A stretch of 64,000 bases of DNA from positions 54,304 to 118,303 of the forward strand of contig NZ_QKTO01000007.1 in assembly GCF_003234855.1 (NCBI RefSeq). Direction: 5' to 3'. A program made the translations under genes and the position numbers. Positions 1 to 7,255 of the stretch are shown here, one piece after another. How positions within the stretch are numbered: position 1 is the first letter of the stretch; every line of letters starts with the position of its first letter. Origin of the DNA: Curtobacterium sp. MCBD17_032. GTDB lineage: Bacteria > Actinomycetota > Actinomycetes > Actinomycetales > Microbacteriaceae. The notes below the pieces were generated by a model. The model saw nothing but the letters and a program-made list of their open reading frames with translations, was not told the origin of the DNA and ran no database searches.

Positions 1-2128
1 GTCCGGTGCGGTAGGCGTCGTCGACGACCCGGCGCACGGTCTCCTGCGTCTTCCACGGCTGGCCGAGCGCGTTGTACATCCACGGCGTGTGAATGTCGGG
101 CTCGTTCGTCGGGTCGAACCGCGTCGCGTCGCCGCCGGTCACGGCCCAGTTGCCCGCGGCGTCGTGGAAGAACGCGTCGAGCCGGGCGACCGCCTGCTCG
201 TCACCGCCGAGCGCCGAGGACAGCCCGCTGACGTCCTGCGGTACGAGCCACGTGTACTGGGCACTCGTCCCCTGCGCGAAGCCGGTGCCGGTGGACGGCG
301 ACCACCCCGGCGTCCACGACCCGTCGGCCTGGCGTGCGGCCTGGTACCCGACGGCCGCGTTGAACGTGTTCTCCCAGTACTCGCCCCGGGCGGCGAACAT
401 CCGGGCGTCGGAGCGCAGCCCGAGCGACGACGCCCAGTACCCGAGGGCGCTGTCGGAGATCGAGTCCTCGAGCGTCTCGGCCGCGCCGCCCCAGCACGAG
501 CAGTCGTCGTTCGCGGCGTAGTGCCGCTGCAGGTACTCGTCGAGCGCGGGCCGCTGCGCCAGGCACTGCCCCGGGCAGCCGATGTCGCTCTCGGCGTCGG
601 CGTTCTCGACGGTCGCCTGCTTGCGGAGCGAGGCGTACGCGGCCCGCACGTCGAAGTTCCGGACGCCCATGGCGTACCAGGTGGCGAGGGTAGCGGCCGA
701 GGGGTCGCCGGTCATCACGTGGGTCGGTGCGCCGAGGTGCAGCCACCGGTCCCACACGCCGCCGTTCTGCTCGGCGAACCGCAGCATCGACTGCGCCATG
801 TCCCCGGCGACGTCCGGCCGCAGCAGCGCGAGCAGCTGGATCTGCGCCCGGTACTGGTCCCATCCGGAGTACGTGCCGTAGACGGCGCCGTGCCCGCGGT
901 CCATGCGGTGCACCCGCATGTCGGGACCGAGGTACCGGCCGTCACGGTCGTTCAGCGTGTTCGGCTGCATGAGCGCGTGGTACACGGCGGTGTACAGCTG
1001 CGTGGTGCGGTCCGCGGTGCCGCCACCGACCCGGATGCGCGAGAGCTCGCGGTTCCAGGAGGCGCGGGTGTCGGCCGCCACGCTGGCGACGGTGGCGTGC
1101 TTCCGCACCTCGGCGTCGCGGTTCGCGACGGCGCCGGCGGCGCTGACGTACGAGATGCCGATCTTCGCGTGCACGGTGGCACCGCGACGCGCGTCGAACC
1201 CGACCCACGCGCCGGAGCCGCGTCCGGCTCGGTCGGCGCCGGTGAGGTACCCCTCCCCACCGGAGGCGCGCGTGCCTCCCGGCTGGACGGCACCGTCCTT
1301 CCAGGTGCCGGTGCTCGTGAACGGCTTGTCGAAGGTGGCCGTGAAGAACAGGCGGTAGTAGCTGCGGCGGTCGGGGTTCGTCGCGCCGCCGCCGTTCGCG
1401 CGGCGGCTGCAGAAGCCGCCGGTCAGGACGCTGCCGCTGACCGTGCGGGTGCGGGCGTCGACACGGGTGTCGGCGGCCTCGCTGCCGTTGATCGAGTTCG
1501 AGGTGCGGAAGAGCAGGTTCGCGTCCGTGCCGGCCGGGAAGGCGAACTCGCCGACGCCGGCGCGGGTGGTGACGGCGAGGTCGGTGCGGACGCCGTTGTC
1601 GAGCGTGACGCCGTAGCGGCCGGGGCTGGCGTGCTCCTGGTCATGCGAGTAGCCCGCTGCGTAGACGGTGTCGGTCGTGTCCGCGGAGGGCGAGGTCGTG
1701 ACGGGCGTCGTCACCGGCATGATCGGCACGTCACCGGCAGCACCCGGAGCACAGCCGGCACCGTTCAGGTGCGTGAGGCTGAACCCGCGCAGCCGGTTGA
1801 CGTCGTACGAGTAGCCGTTCGCGACCGGGGTGGAGGTCTGGTCGCCCTTCGTGCCGGTCGGGCTCCACTGCATCATGCCGAACGGTGCGGTGGCGCCGGG
1901 CCAGGTGTTGCCGTCGTGGCTGGTCCCGATGAACGGGTCGACCGACCCGGCCGGGTCGGTGACGGGACGGGAGGCCGCGCTGGCCCCCGCCCCGGACGCT
2001 GCGGTCCCCGGGGCGGCCGCGGCCGGCGCGACCACCACCCCGGTGCCGAGGAGCGCGGCGATCGTGGCCACCGCGGCGAGCGGGACCGGACGGAGGAGCG
2101 GGCGACGGTGCACGCGAGAACGAGTCAC
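1..2128 (-). CDS. GH92 family alpha-mannosidase, secreted, 3' end beyond window
   Basis: The protein reads leftwards from a GTG at 2128 and runs off the window after about 709 residues; GH92 enzymes usually exceed 1,000. Residues 1-40 form a signal peptide (basic VTRSRVHRR, hydrophobic LAAVATIAALLGTGVVV, then APAAAA). The GH92 entry motif follows (VDPFIGTSHDGNTWPGAT), and near the cut-off end the family motif NEPDIHTPWMYN, which carries the general-acid Glu. The downstream Asp-Asp base motif is not in the window. The family makes calcium-dependent exo-alpha-mannosidases acting on 1,2-, 1,3- or 1,4-linked mannose; linkage cannot be told here. The GTG is supported by a TAGCGT -10 box 7 nt upstream, suggesting a leaderless mRNA. 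It is probably the extracellular arm of the mannoside system at 8.8-15.3 kb. Confidence 0.9.
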   Translation of the reverse strand, partial: MTRSRVHRRPLLRPVPLAAVATIAALLGTGVVVAPAAAAPGTAASGAGASAASRPVTDPAGSVDPFIGTSHDGNTWPGATAPFGMMQWSPTGTKGDQTSTPVANGYSYDVNRLRGFSLTHLNGAGCAPGAAGDVPIMPVTTPVTTSPSADTTDTVYAAGYSHDQEHASPGRYGVTLDNGVRTDLAVTTRAGVGEFAFPAGTDANLLFRTSNSINGSEAADTRVDARTRTVSGSVLTGGFCSRRANGGGATNPDRRSYYRLFFTATFDKPFTSTGTWKDGAVQPGGTRASGGEGYLTGADRAGRGSGAWVGFDARRGATVHAKIGISYVSAAGAVANRDAEVRKHATVASVAADTRASWNRELSRIRVGGGTADRTTQLYTAVYHALMQPNTLNDRDGRYLGPDMRVHRMDRGHGAVYGTYSGWDQYRAQIQLLALLRPDVAGDMAQSMLRFAEQNGGVWDRWLHLGAPTHVMTGDPSAATLATWYAMGVRNFDVRAAYASLRKQATVENADAESDIGCPGQCLAQRPALDEYLQRHYAANDDCSCWGGAAETLEDSISDSALGYWASSLGLRSDARMFAARGEYWENTFNAAVGYQAARQADGSWTPGWSPSTGTGFAQGTSAQYTWLVPQDVSGLSSALGGDEQAVARLDAFFHDAAGNWAVTGGDATRFDPTNEPDIHTPWMYNALGQPWKTQETVRRVVDDAYRTG

Positions 2129-2135
2129 GTCTGCG

Positions 2136-2141
2136 ACGCTA
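2136..2141 (-). promoter_or_regulatory. -10 box TAGCGT, leaderless GH92 promoter
   Basis: TAGCGT lies 7 nt before the GTG, placing the transcription start at or next to the start codon. No Shine-Dalgarno sequence is present. Confidence 0.55.
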
Positions 2142-2204
2142 GCCCCCTCGGACGGGGGACGCCTCCGATGTCACCGGGCGGTCGGCGGTTGTTCATGCCG
2201 AGGC

Positions 2205-2216
2205 CGTCTCGAGACG
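2205..2216. promoter_or_regulatory. Perfect palindrome CGTCTCGAGACG between divergent genes
   Basis: A 12-bp perfect palindrome sits in the 146-bp gap between the divergent GH92 and C-S lyase genes, where an operator for both could act. The binding protein is unknown. Confidence 0.3.
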
Positions 2217-2274
2217 TCCACGCTCGGGGCCGGTCGCCCTGGTCGCCGGACCGGCGTGCTGCGAGGATGACGAC

Positions 2275-3444
2275 ATGAGCGTCATGGTCTCCGTGTTCGA
2301 TGCCCGCCGGACCCGCACGAGCGAGAAGTACACCGCGTTCGGGCCCGAGGTGCTGCCGATGTTCGTCGCCGAGATGGACTGTGCCCTCGCCGAACCCGTG
2401 CGGGATGCCCTGGTCCGAGCGGTCACCGACGGCGACACCGGGTACGTCGGGCACCACCGGGTCCTGCCCGAGGCCTTCGCGACGTTCGCCGCCGACCGGT
2501 GGGACTGGGCGGTGGACCCCGACCTCGTCCGCACCACCACGGACGTCTCGGTCGCCGCGGTCGAGGTCCTCCGCCGGGTGATCGAGCCCGGGGACCAGGT
2601 CGTGATCATGCCGCCGGTGTACGCGCCGTTCTGGGAGTACGTCAGCGAGGCCGGCGGGTCCGTCACCGAGGTACCGCTCCTCGCCCCCGAGGGCCCGGCC
2701 GACCCCTTCGACACGACGGCCGGTTGGCGGATGGACCTGGACGGCGTGCGGCAGGCCTTCGCGGACGGTGCCCGGACCGTGCTGCTCTGCAACCCGCACA
2801 ACCCGCTCGGGCTCGTGCACGACCGGGAGTCCTTGGCGGCACTCGCCCGGCTCGCCGCGGAGTGGGACGCCGTGGTGGTGTCCGACGAGATCCACGCCCC
2901 GCTCGTGCACGCCGACGCCGTGTTCACGCCGTTCCTCGACTCCTGCCCGGAGGCCGCCGCCCTCGGGGTCGCCCTGACGAGCGCGAGCAAGGCGTTCAAC
3001 CTCGCCGGCACGAAGTGCGCCCTCATGGTCGGTGCGTCGGACCGGGCTCGCGGGTGGTTCGACGGGTTGCCGGGCGAGGTCGTCGAGCGCACCGGGATCC
3101 TCGGCTACACCGCGAGCGTCGCCGGGTTCACGGAGGGCGGCCCGTGGCTGGCGTCCCTGCTCGCCGAACTCGCGGCGAACCGCCGGGTCCTCGCGGAGGA
3201 ACTCGGCGCCGCGCTGCCCGGCGCGGGGTACCGGCAGCCGCGGGCCTCGTACCTGGCCTGGCTCGACCTGCGGGCCCTGCCGTGGGGCGACGACCCCGCG
3301 CCGCTCCTGGTCGACCGGGCGCAGGTGGCGCTGTCGAACGGGCGGGACTTCGGGCGGCAGGGCATCGGGCACGTCCGGCTCAACTTCGGCTGCTCGGAGG
3401 AGACCCTCCGCGAGGGGCTCGCGCGCCTGGCCGCCGCCCGCTGA
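2275..3444 (+). CDS. MalY/PatB-type PLP-dependent C-S lyase (aminotransferase class I/II fold)
   Basis: At 389 aa this matches the MalY/PatB length. Visible motifs are the N-terminal LPMFVAEMDC (typical WVADMD region), GYVGHH, the substrate loop CNPHNPLGLVHD, the PLP aspartate in VVSDEIHAPLV, and the Schiff-base lysine in SASKAFNLAGTKCA. These enzymes split cystathionine or related thioethers into homocysteine, pyruvate and ammonia; some moonlight as regulators, which is not evident here. GAGGAT lies 6 nt before the ATG, a weak match to the leaderless -10 pattern of neighbouring genes. It is convergent with nagB across the repeat-bearing gap at 3445-3590. Confidence 0.85.
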   Translation: MSVMVSVFDARRTRTSEKYTAFGPEVLPMFVAEMDCALAEPVRDALVRAVTDGDTGYVGHHRVLPEAFATFAADRWDWAVDPDLVRTTTDVSVAAVEVLRRVIEPGDQVVIMPPVYAPFWEYVSEAGGSVTEVPLLAPEGPADPFDTTAGWRMDLDGVRQAFADGARTVLLCNPHNPLGLVHDRESLAALARLAAEWDAVVVSDEIHAPLVHADAVFTPFLDSCPEAAALGVALTSASKAFNLAGTKCALMVGASDRARGWFDGLPGEVVERTGILGYTASVAGFTEGGPWLASLLAELAANRRVLAEELGAALPGAGYRQPRASYLAWLDLRALPWGDDPAPLLVDRAQVALSNGRDFGRQGIGHVRLNFGCSEETLREGLARLAAAR

Positions 3445-3454
3445 CCGGCGCCGC

Positions 3455-3560
3455 GCGAGACGCCCCCGTTAGTGCGAGACGCCCCGCGCTCGGCGGGACG
3501 CCGCCGAACTCGGCGGCGTCCCGGGCACGTGGCGGCGTCCCGCGGAGACGCCGGCGTCTC
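3455..3560. repeat. Intergenic GAGACGCC element with two hairpins
   Basis: This gap between convergent genes starts with GCGAGACGCCCCCGT (3455-3469), the word repeated near 56.5 kb and at the window end. It continues with a hairpin at 3495-3522 (GGGACGCCGCCG / CGGCGGCGTCCC, loop of 4) and the perfect palindrome GAGACGCCGGCGTCTC at 3545-3560. It may terminate both converging genes, but the shared wording with other gaps marks a repeat family. Confidence 0.7.
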
Positions 3561-3590
3561 GCGCAGTCACCGCGGGCCGAGGACGGACCG

Positions 3591-4376
3591 CTACTCGAAC
3601 CGCTGCCACTCCGGCTTGTTCGCGTACGTGTAGCGGTAGTAATCGGCGAGCTGCAGGCCCGCGGCCGCTTCCTCGTCCACGACGACCGTGGCGTGCTCGT
3701 GCAGCTGCAGCGCGGAGCCCGGGACGAAGGACGACAGCGGCCCCTCGACGGCCGCGGCGACCGCGTCCGCCTTCGCCGAGCCCTGGGCGACGAGGACGAG
3801 CTCCCGGGCCTCGAGGATGGTGCCGAGCCCCTGGGTCATGCAGTGCGTCGGCACCTGGTCGAGCGAGTCGAAGAACCGCGCGTTGGCCTCGCGGGTGCTC
3901 GGCGCGAGCGTCTTGATCCGGGTGCGGGACGCGAACGAGGACGTCGGCTCGTTGAACCCGATGTGCCCGTTCGCCCCGATGCCGAGGATCTGCACGTCGA
4001 CACCGCCGGCAGCGCGGATCGCCGCGTCGTACTCCTTCGCGGCGAACGCCAGGTCCCCCGCGCGGCCGTCCGGCACCCGTACGCGCGAAGGGTCGAAGCC
4101 GAGCGGCTCGACGACATCGCGAGCGATGACGCTCGCGTACGACTCCGGGTGCTCGAGCGGGATGCCGACGTACTCGTCGAGGGCGAACCCGCGCGCCTGC
4201 GCGAACGACAGCTCGCCGGCCTCGACCCGGCGGCGCAGGTCGGCGTAGATGCCCTGCGGGCTCGACCCGGTGGCGAGTCCGACGACCGCTGCGGGCTTCG
4301 TGGTGACGACCGACGCGATCTTGGCCGCGGCGACGCGACCGACCTCCGCCGGGGTGGGCAGGATGATGATCTCCAC
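3591..4376 (-). CDS. nagB: Glucosamine-6-phosphate deaminase
   Basis: A 261-aa NagB that converts glucosamine-6-phosphate to fructose-6-phosphate and ammonia in the cytoplasm. Family motifs are GLATGSSPQGIY (phosphate loop), the LDEYVG catalytic-base region, LGIGANGHIGFNEP, and SKADAVAAAVEGP near the C-terminus. The GTG start is set by a TAGGCT -10 box exactly 6 nt upstream. A DasR/NagR-type palindrome abuts that box, so expression is probably repressed by a HutC-class GntR regulator and induced by amino-sugar phosphates. No nagA or PTS gene is adjacent. Confidence 0.95.
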   Translation of the reverse strand: MEIIILPTPAEVGRVAAAKIASVVTTKPAAVVGLATGSSPQGIYADLRRRVEAGELSFAQARGFALDEYVGIPLEHPESYASVIARDVVEPLGFDPSRVRVPDGRAGDLAFAAKEYDAAIRAAGGVDVQILGIGANGHIGFNEPTSSFASRTRIKTLAPSTREANARFFDSLDQVPTHCMTQGLGTILEARELVLVAQGSAKADAVAAAVEGPLSSFVPGSALQLHEHATVVVDEEAAAGLQLADYYRYTYANKPEWQRFE

Positions 4377-4382
4377 GCCGTC

Positions 4383-4403
4383 AGCCTACTGGTCATGACC
4401 AGT
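4383..4403 (-). promoter_or_regulatory. nagB promoter with dre-like operator
   Basis: The perfect 16-bp palindrome ACTGGTCATGACCAGT (4388-4403) closely matches the DasR-responsive element, which is centred on TGGTC-N2-GACCA. It overlaps by one base the TAGGCT -10 box (4383-4388, minus strand) that lies 6 nt before the nagB GTG. A bound repressor would cover the promoter. The palindrome is also 28 bp upstream of the Nudix -10 box on the other strand. Confidence 0.75.
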
Positions 4404-4430
4404 TCTCGACAGGGCGCGGAGAGCGGCCGG

Positions 4431-4436
4431 TAGCGT
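4431..4436 (+). promoter_or_regulatory. -10 box TAGCGT, leaderless Nudix promoter
   Basis: TAGCGT is followed by 6 nt and then the ATG at 4443, with no Shine-Dalgarno sequence. A leaderless transcript is expected. Confidence 0.6.
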
Positions 4437-4442
4437 GACGAC

Positions 4443-4922
4443 ATGCCCACCCCCGACTTCGTCCTGTCCCTGCGCGAGAAGGTCGGCAACGACCTGCTCT
4501 GGCTCACCGGCGTCACCGCCGTCGTCACCCGCGGGGAGGGCGACGACCGCGAGCTGCTCGTCGTCCGTCGGGCTGACACCGGCGCGCTCACCCCGGTCAC
4601 CGGCATCGTCGACCCGGGCGAGGAACCCGCCGTCGCCGCCGAGCGCGAGGTCCTCGAGGAAGCCGACGTCGTCGCCGTCGCCGAACGCCTGGCCTGGGTG
4701 CAGACGCTCGAGCCGATGACCTACCCGAACGGCGACCGCGCCCAGTACATGGACCTCGTCTTCGCCTGCCGTTGGGTCTCCGGGGACCCGTACCCGGCCG
4801 ACGGCGAGAACACGGAGGCGTTCTGGGCACCGGTCACGGGCCTCCCGGACATGCCGGCGAACATGCGCCGACGGGTCGAGGCAGCCCTCGCCGACGAGGT
4901 CGCGGCCCGCTTCGAGCGCTGA
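4443..4922 (+). CDS. Nudix hydrolase
   Basis: A 159-aa protein with one Nudix domain. The Nudix box is GIVDPGEEPAVAAEREVLEEADV, with the REVLEE metal-binding helix; the usual Gly after EE is replaced by Ala-Asp. The family hydrolyses nucleoside diphosphates linked to another group; the substrate cannot be read from sequence. The ATG has a -10 box 6 nt upstream. It is divergent from nagB and shares the 66-bp regulatory gap, so it may respond to the same operator. Confidence 0.85.
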   Translation: MPTPDFVLSLREKVGNDLLWLTGVTAVVTRGEGDDRELLVVRRADTGALTPVTGIVDPGEEPAVAAEREVLEEADVVAVAERLAWVQTLEPMTYPNGDRAQYMDLVFACRWVSGDPYPADGENTEAFWAPVTGLPDMPANMRRRVEAALADEVAARFER

Positions 4923-5032
4923 CGGTCGGTGGCGGGACGCCACCCGCGCAGGTACCGTCGTGGTGATCCGCAGTGGTGCGTGACGCGCGCGCCGGAGACC
5001 GCGGCTGACGCCGCACCGCCCTGGAGGCCCGC

Positions 5033-5470
5033 ATGCAGTTCACGACGACCGTCCGGCAGGCGCGCGTCGACGCGACCGGACTGCCCGTCCCCGCCGAGGT
5101 CGTCGAGGGACTCGGATCCGGGAAGCGCCCGGCCGTCGTCGTGACGATCGACGGTGGGTACACCTACCGGTCGACGATCGGTGTCATGGGTGGGGAGTTC
5201 CTCGTCCCGCTGTCCGCGGAGCACCGGACGGCTGCCGGGATCGCCGCCGGGGACAGCGTGACCGTGTCCCTCGAGGTCGACTCCCTGCCGCGGACGGTCA
5301 CCGTGCCGGCCGACCTCGACGCGGCCCTCACCGCAGCGGGGGTCCGTGCGGCGTTCGACACCCTGTCGGGGTCACGACAGCGGGCGCTCGTCGAACCGGT
5401 CGAGCAGGCGAAGGCGCCGGAGACCCGCGCGCGGCGGATCGAGAGGGCGGTGGCGTCGCTCCGGGGGTGA
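5033..5470 (+). CDS. DUF1905/YdeI-like (OmdA) domain protein
   Basis: A 145-aa cytoplasmic protein. Residues 1-85 resemble DUF1905 (beta-rich, with the conserved VTIDGGYTYRSTIGVMGGEFLVPLS stretch). Residues 90-145 resemble the YdeI/OmpD-associated helical tail that ends in an RRIERAVASLR-type helix. Biochemical role is unknown for the family. The ATG follows a good ribosome site (CTGGAGG, 5 nt spacing). It converges on nnrD with only 5 bp between the stop codons. Confidence 0.75.
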   Translation: MQFTTTVRQARVDATGLPVPAEVVEGLGSGKRPAVVVTIDGGYTYRSTIGVMGGEFLVPLSAEHRTAAGIAAGDSVTVSLEVDSLPRTVTVPADLDAALTAAGVRAAFDTLSGSRQRALVEPVEQAKAPETRARRIERAVASLRG

Positions 5471-5475
5471 CCCGG

Positions 5476-6339
5476 TCAGGCGCCGAACTCGACCAGGACC
5501 CGCGGGATCTCGCCGAGCAGCTCGCTCGCCAGGTACCCCATCGGCCCGACCTGCACGGCCAGTCGGTCGCCGGCCGCCGCGTGCACCTGGGTCGCCCAGA
5601 CGGTGGCCTGGGCGACGTCGGCCCCGCGCGCCAGCAGGCCGGTGATCGCCCCCGAGAGCACGTCCCCGCTGCCGCTCGTCCCGAGTCCGCCCGCACCGGT
5701 GCCCTTCGCCCACGCACGGCCGTCCGGCGCGGCGACGACCCCGCCGAGGGACACGACGGCCCCGAAGCGCTCGGCGATCTCGGCGGCGTCGGTGTGGTCG
5801 TCGGCGCAGGCGCGACCGAGGAGCCGTTCCGCCTCGCCGGAGTTCGGGGTCATCACGAGTCGTCCGCGCAGGAGCGCGAGTTCGTCCACGAGGTCCGCCG
5901 CGACACCGAGCGCGAAGGCGTCGAGCACCACGATCGTCTCGTCGCCGACGGCTGCGGCGAGTCCGGCGACGAGGTCGCGGCTGCCGTCGGGTTCGTCCAG
6001 CCCGGGACCGACGAGCACGGCGTCGGCACTGGCGAGGTCGTCCGTCAGCGTGTCGACCGCGCCGACCGCGACGTGGCCGTCGTCGTCCTGGGGAAGTGGT
6101 TGCACGCCGGACTCGGGCAGGGCGACGGCGACGTGCGGGGCGACGCTCGCCGCGACGGCGAGCGTCAGTCGACCACCACCGACGCGGAGCGCTGCGGTCG
6201 CGGACAGCATCGCGGCGCCGGGGGTCTTCGCGGCGCCGCCGACGACGAGCACCTGGCCGCGGCCGTACTTGCTCCCGCCGACCTCCGGCAGGGCCCACTC
6301 GCGGAGCAGGTTCGGGGTGACGGGGACGGGCTCAGACAC
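5476..6339 (-). CDS. nnrD: ADP-dependent NAD(P)H-hydrate dehydratase
   Basis: A 287-aa ribokinase-fold repair enzyme that dehydrates the damaged hydrated form of NAD(P)H. Visible are the GRGQVLVVGGAAKTPGAAMLSATAALRVGGGRLTLA region, VGPGL, and the GTSGSGDVLSGAI anion-hole/catalytic Asp motif. Two usually conserved sites differ: LDADAL reads LDAFAL, and TPHxGE reads TPNSGEA. No epimerase domain is fused. The GTG start overlaps the end of the upstream histidine phosphatase gene by 8 bp, indicating co-transcription. Confidence 0.85.
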   Translation of the reverse strand: MSEPVPVTPNLLREWALPEVGGSKYGRGQVLVVGGAAKTPGAAMLSATAALRVGGGRLTLAVAASVAPHVAVALPESGVQPLPQDDDGHVAVGAVDTLTDDLASADAVLVGPGLDEPDGSRDLVAGLAAAVGDETIVVLDAFALGVAADLVDELALLRGRLVMTPNSGEAERLLGRACADDHTDAAEIAERFGAVVSLGGVVAAPDGRAWAKGTGAGGLGTSGSGDVLSGAITGLLARGADVAQATVWATQVHAAAGDRLAVQVGPMGYLASELLGEIPRVLVEFGA

Positions 6340-7078
6340 GTGCGTCGTCCTTCCGGCCTTCGTGTTCGGTGACGGTGGCGCCCGGGTCCTCGTCGAGGTG
6401 GTCGGTGCCGGCGAACTCCTCGAGGGACCAGCGGCTCCCGAGGGCGTCCCGCCGGAGTCGCGTCAGCGAGGCGTTCGCCACCGTGTGCGTCTCCGCGAAG
6501 TCCATGAGCTCCGGCTCGTCGAGGTCGAGGCAGACGGCGATGACGAGCATGACGACGGCGTCGTGCGCGGCGATGACGAGACGGTCGGCACCGTCGATCC
6601 GGTCCACGTCGGCGAGCAGCGAGCGCAGCCGGAGCATGACGTCCACCCAGGACTCACCGCCCGCGGGTCGGTGGTAGTACTTGCCGAGCCACTGCCGGCG
6701 CTGTTCCTCGTCGGGGTGCAGGTTCGCCGAGCCGGTCCGGGTGAGCCGGTCGAGCACGCCGAGCTCACGGTCGCGGAGTCGCTCGTCGACGCGCCGCGGG
6801 GGCTCGGCGAGGCCGCCGGCCTCGAGCGCGATGCCGATCGTCTGCTGCGCGCGTCGGTACGGGGAGACCCAGAGCACGACCGGGACGTCGTCGACCCCGC
6901 GTTCGGCGAGTTCGGTGCCGAGGGCTCGGGACTGCTCCTCGCCGAGGGGACTCAGCGGGACGTCGGCGTCACGGTGGTCGACCTCGATGACGTCGGCCCC
7001 CGCGGCCTCCGCCCGGGCTGCAGCGACGTTGGCGGTGGACTCGCCGTGGCGGACGAGCCAGATCTCGGTGACGGCCAT
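6332..7078 (-). CDS. Histidine phosphatase family protein (phosphoglycerate mutase-like)
   Basis: A 248-aa protein opening with the catalytic LVRHGES motif, in which His is the phosphate acceptor. SPYRRAQQT carries the second Arg, and AHDAV the late His. Substrate unknown; this length and the insert rich in charged residues fit general phosphatases rather than glycolytic mutases. The start is the ATG immediately before AVTEIWLVRHGE, because a TAGCGT -10 box lies 7 nt upstream; an upstream in-frame extension is low-complexity and rejected. It is probably co-transcribed with nnrD. Confidence 0.85.
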   Translation of the reverse strand: MAVTEIWLVRHGESTANVAAARAEAAGADVIEVDHRDADVPLSPLGEEQSRALGTELAERGVDDVPVVLWVSPYRRAQQTIGIALEAGGLAEPPRRVDERLRDRELGVLDRLTRTGSANLHPDEEQRRQWLGKYYHRPAGGESWVDVMLRLRSLLADVDRIDGADRLVIAAHDAVVMLVIAVCLDLDEPELMDFAETHTVANASLTRLRRDALGSRWSLEEFAGTDHLDEDPGATVTEHEGRKDDARV

Positions 7079-7085
7079 GGCGGCC

Positions 7086-7091
7086 ACGCTA
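7086..7091 (-). promoter_or_regulatory. -10 box TAGCGT, leaderless histidine phosphatase promoter
   Basis: TAGCGT lies 7 nt before the ATG at 7078. This supports the short start and a leaderless phosphatase-nnrD transcript. Confidence 0.55.
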
Positions 7092-7196
7092 TCCGGGAGG
7101 CGCTGGGTCGGTTCCCGGGCGGGCGCGGCCCCGGCCCGACATGCAGCCGCACGCGGCAGGGCCGGCCGGGAGGCGAGCGGCGCCGACGCACGGACA

Positions 7197-7236
7197 CACA
7201 CGGCACCGCCCGTCGGGGGACGAGCGGTGCCGTGTG
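7197..7236 (-). terminator. Hairpin terminator of the DUF3494 gene
   Basis: A 13-bp perfect stem (CACACGGCACCGC / GCGGTGCCGTGTG) with a 14-nt loop lies 19 bp downstream of the DUF3494 stop codon. There is no strong T-run, which is usual in high-GC actinobacteria. Confidence 0.75.
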
Positions 7237-7255
7237 CGTCGGATCGCGGTCGGGG

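Noticed and set aside
89..2278. 729-codon plus-strand frame opposite the GH92 gene
   Set aside because: The minus strand encodes a clear GH92 protein with a signal peptide; the plus frame is Arg/Gly/Val-rich without motifs.
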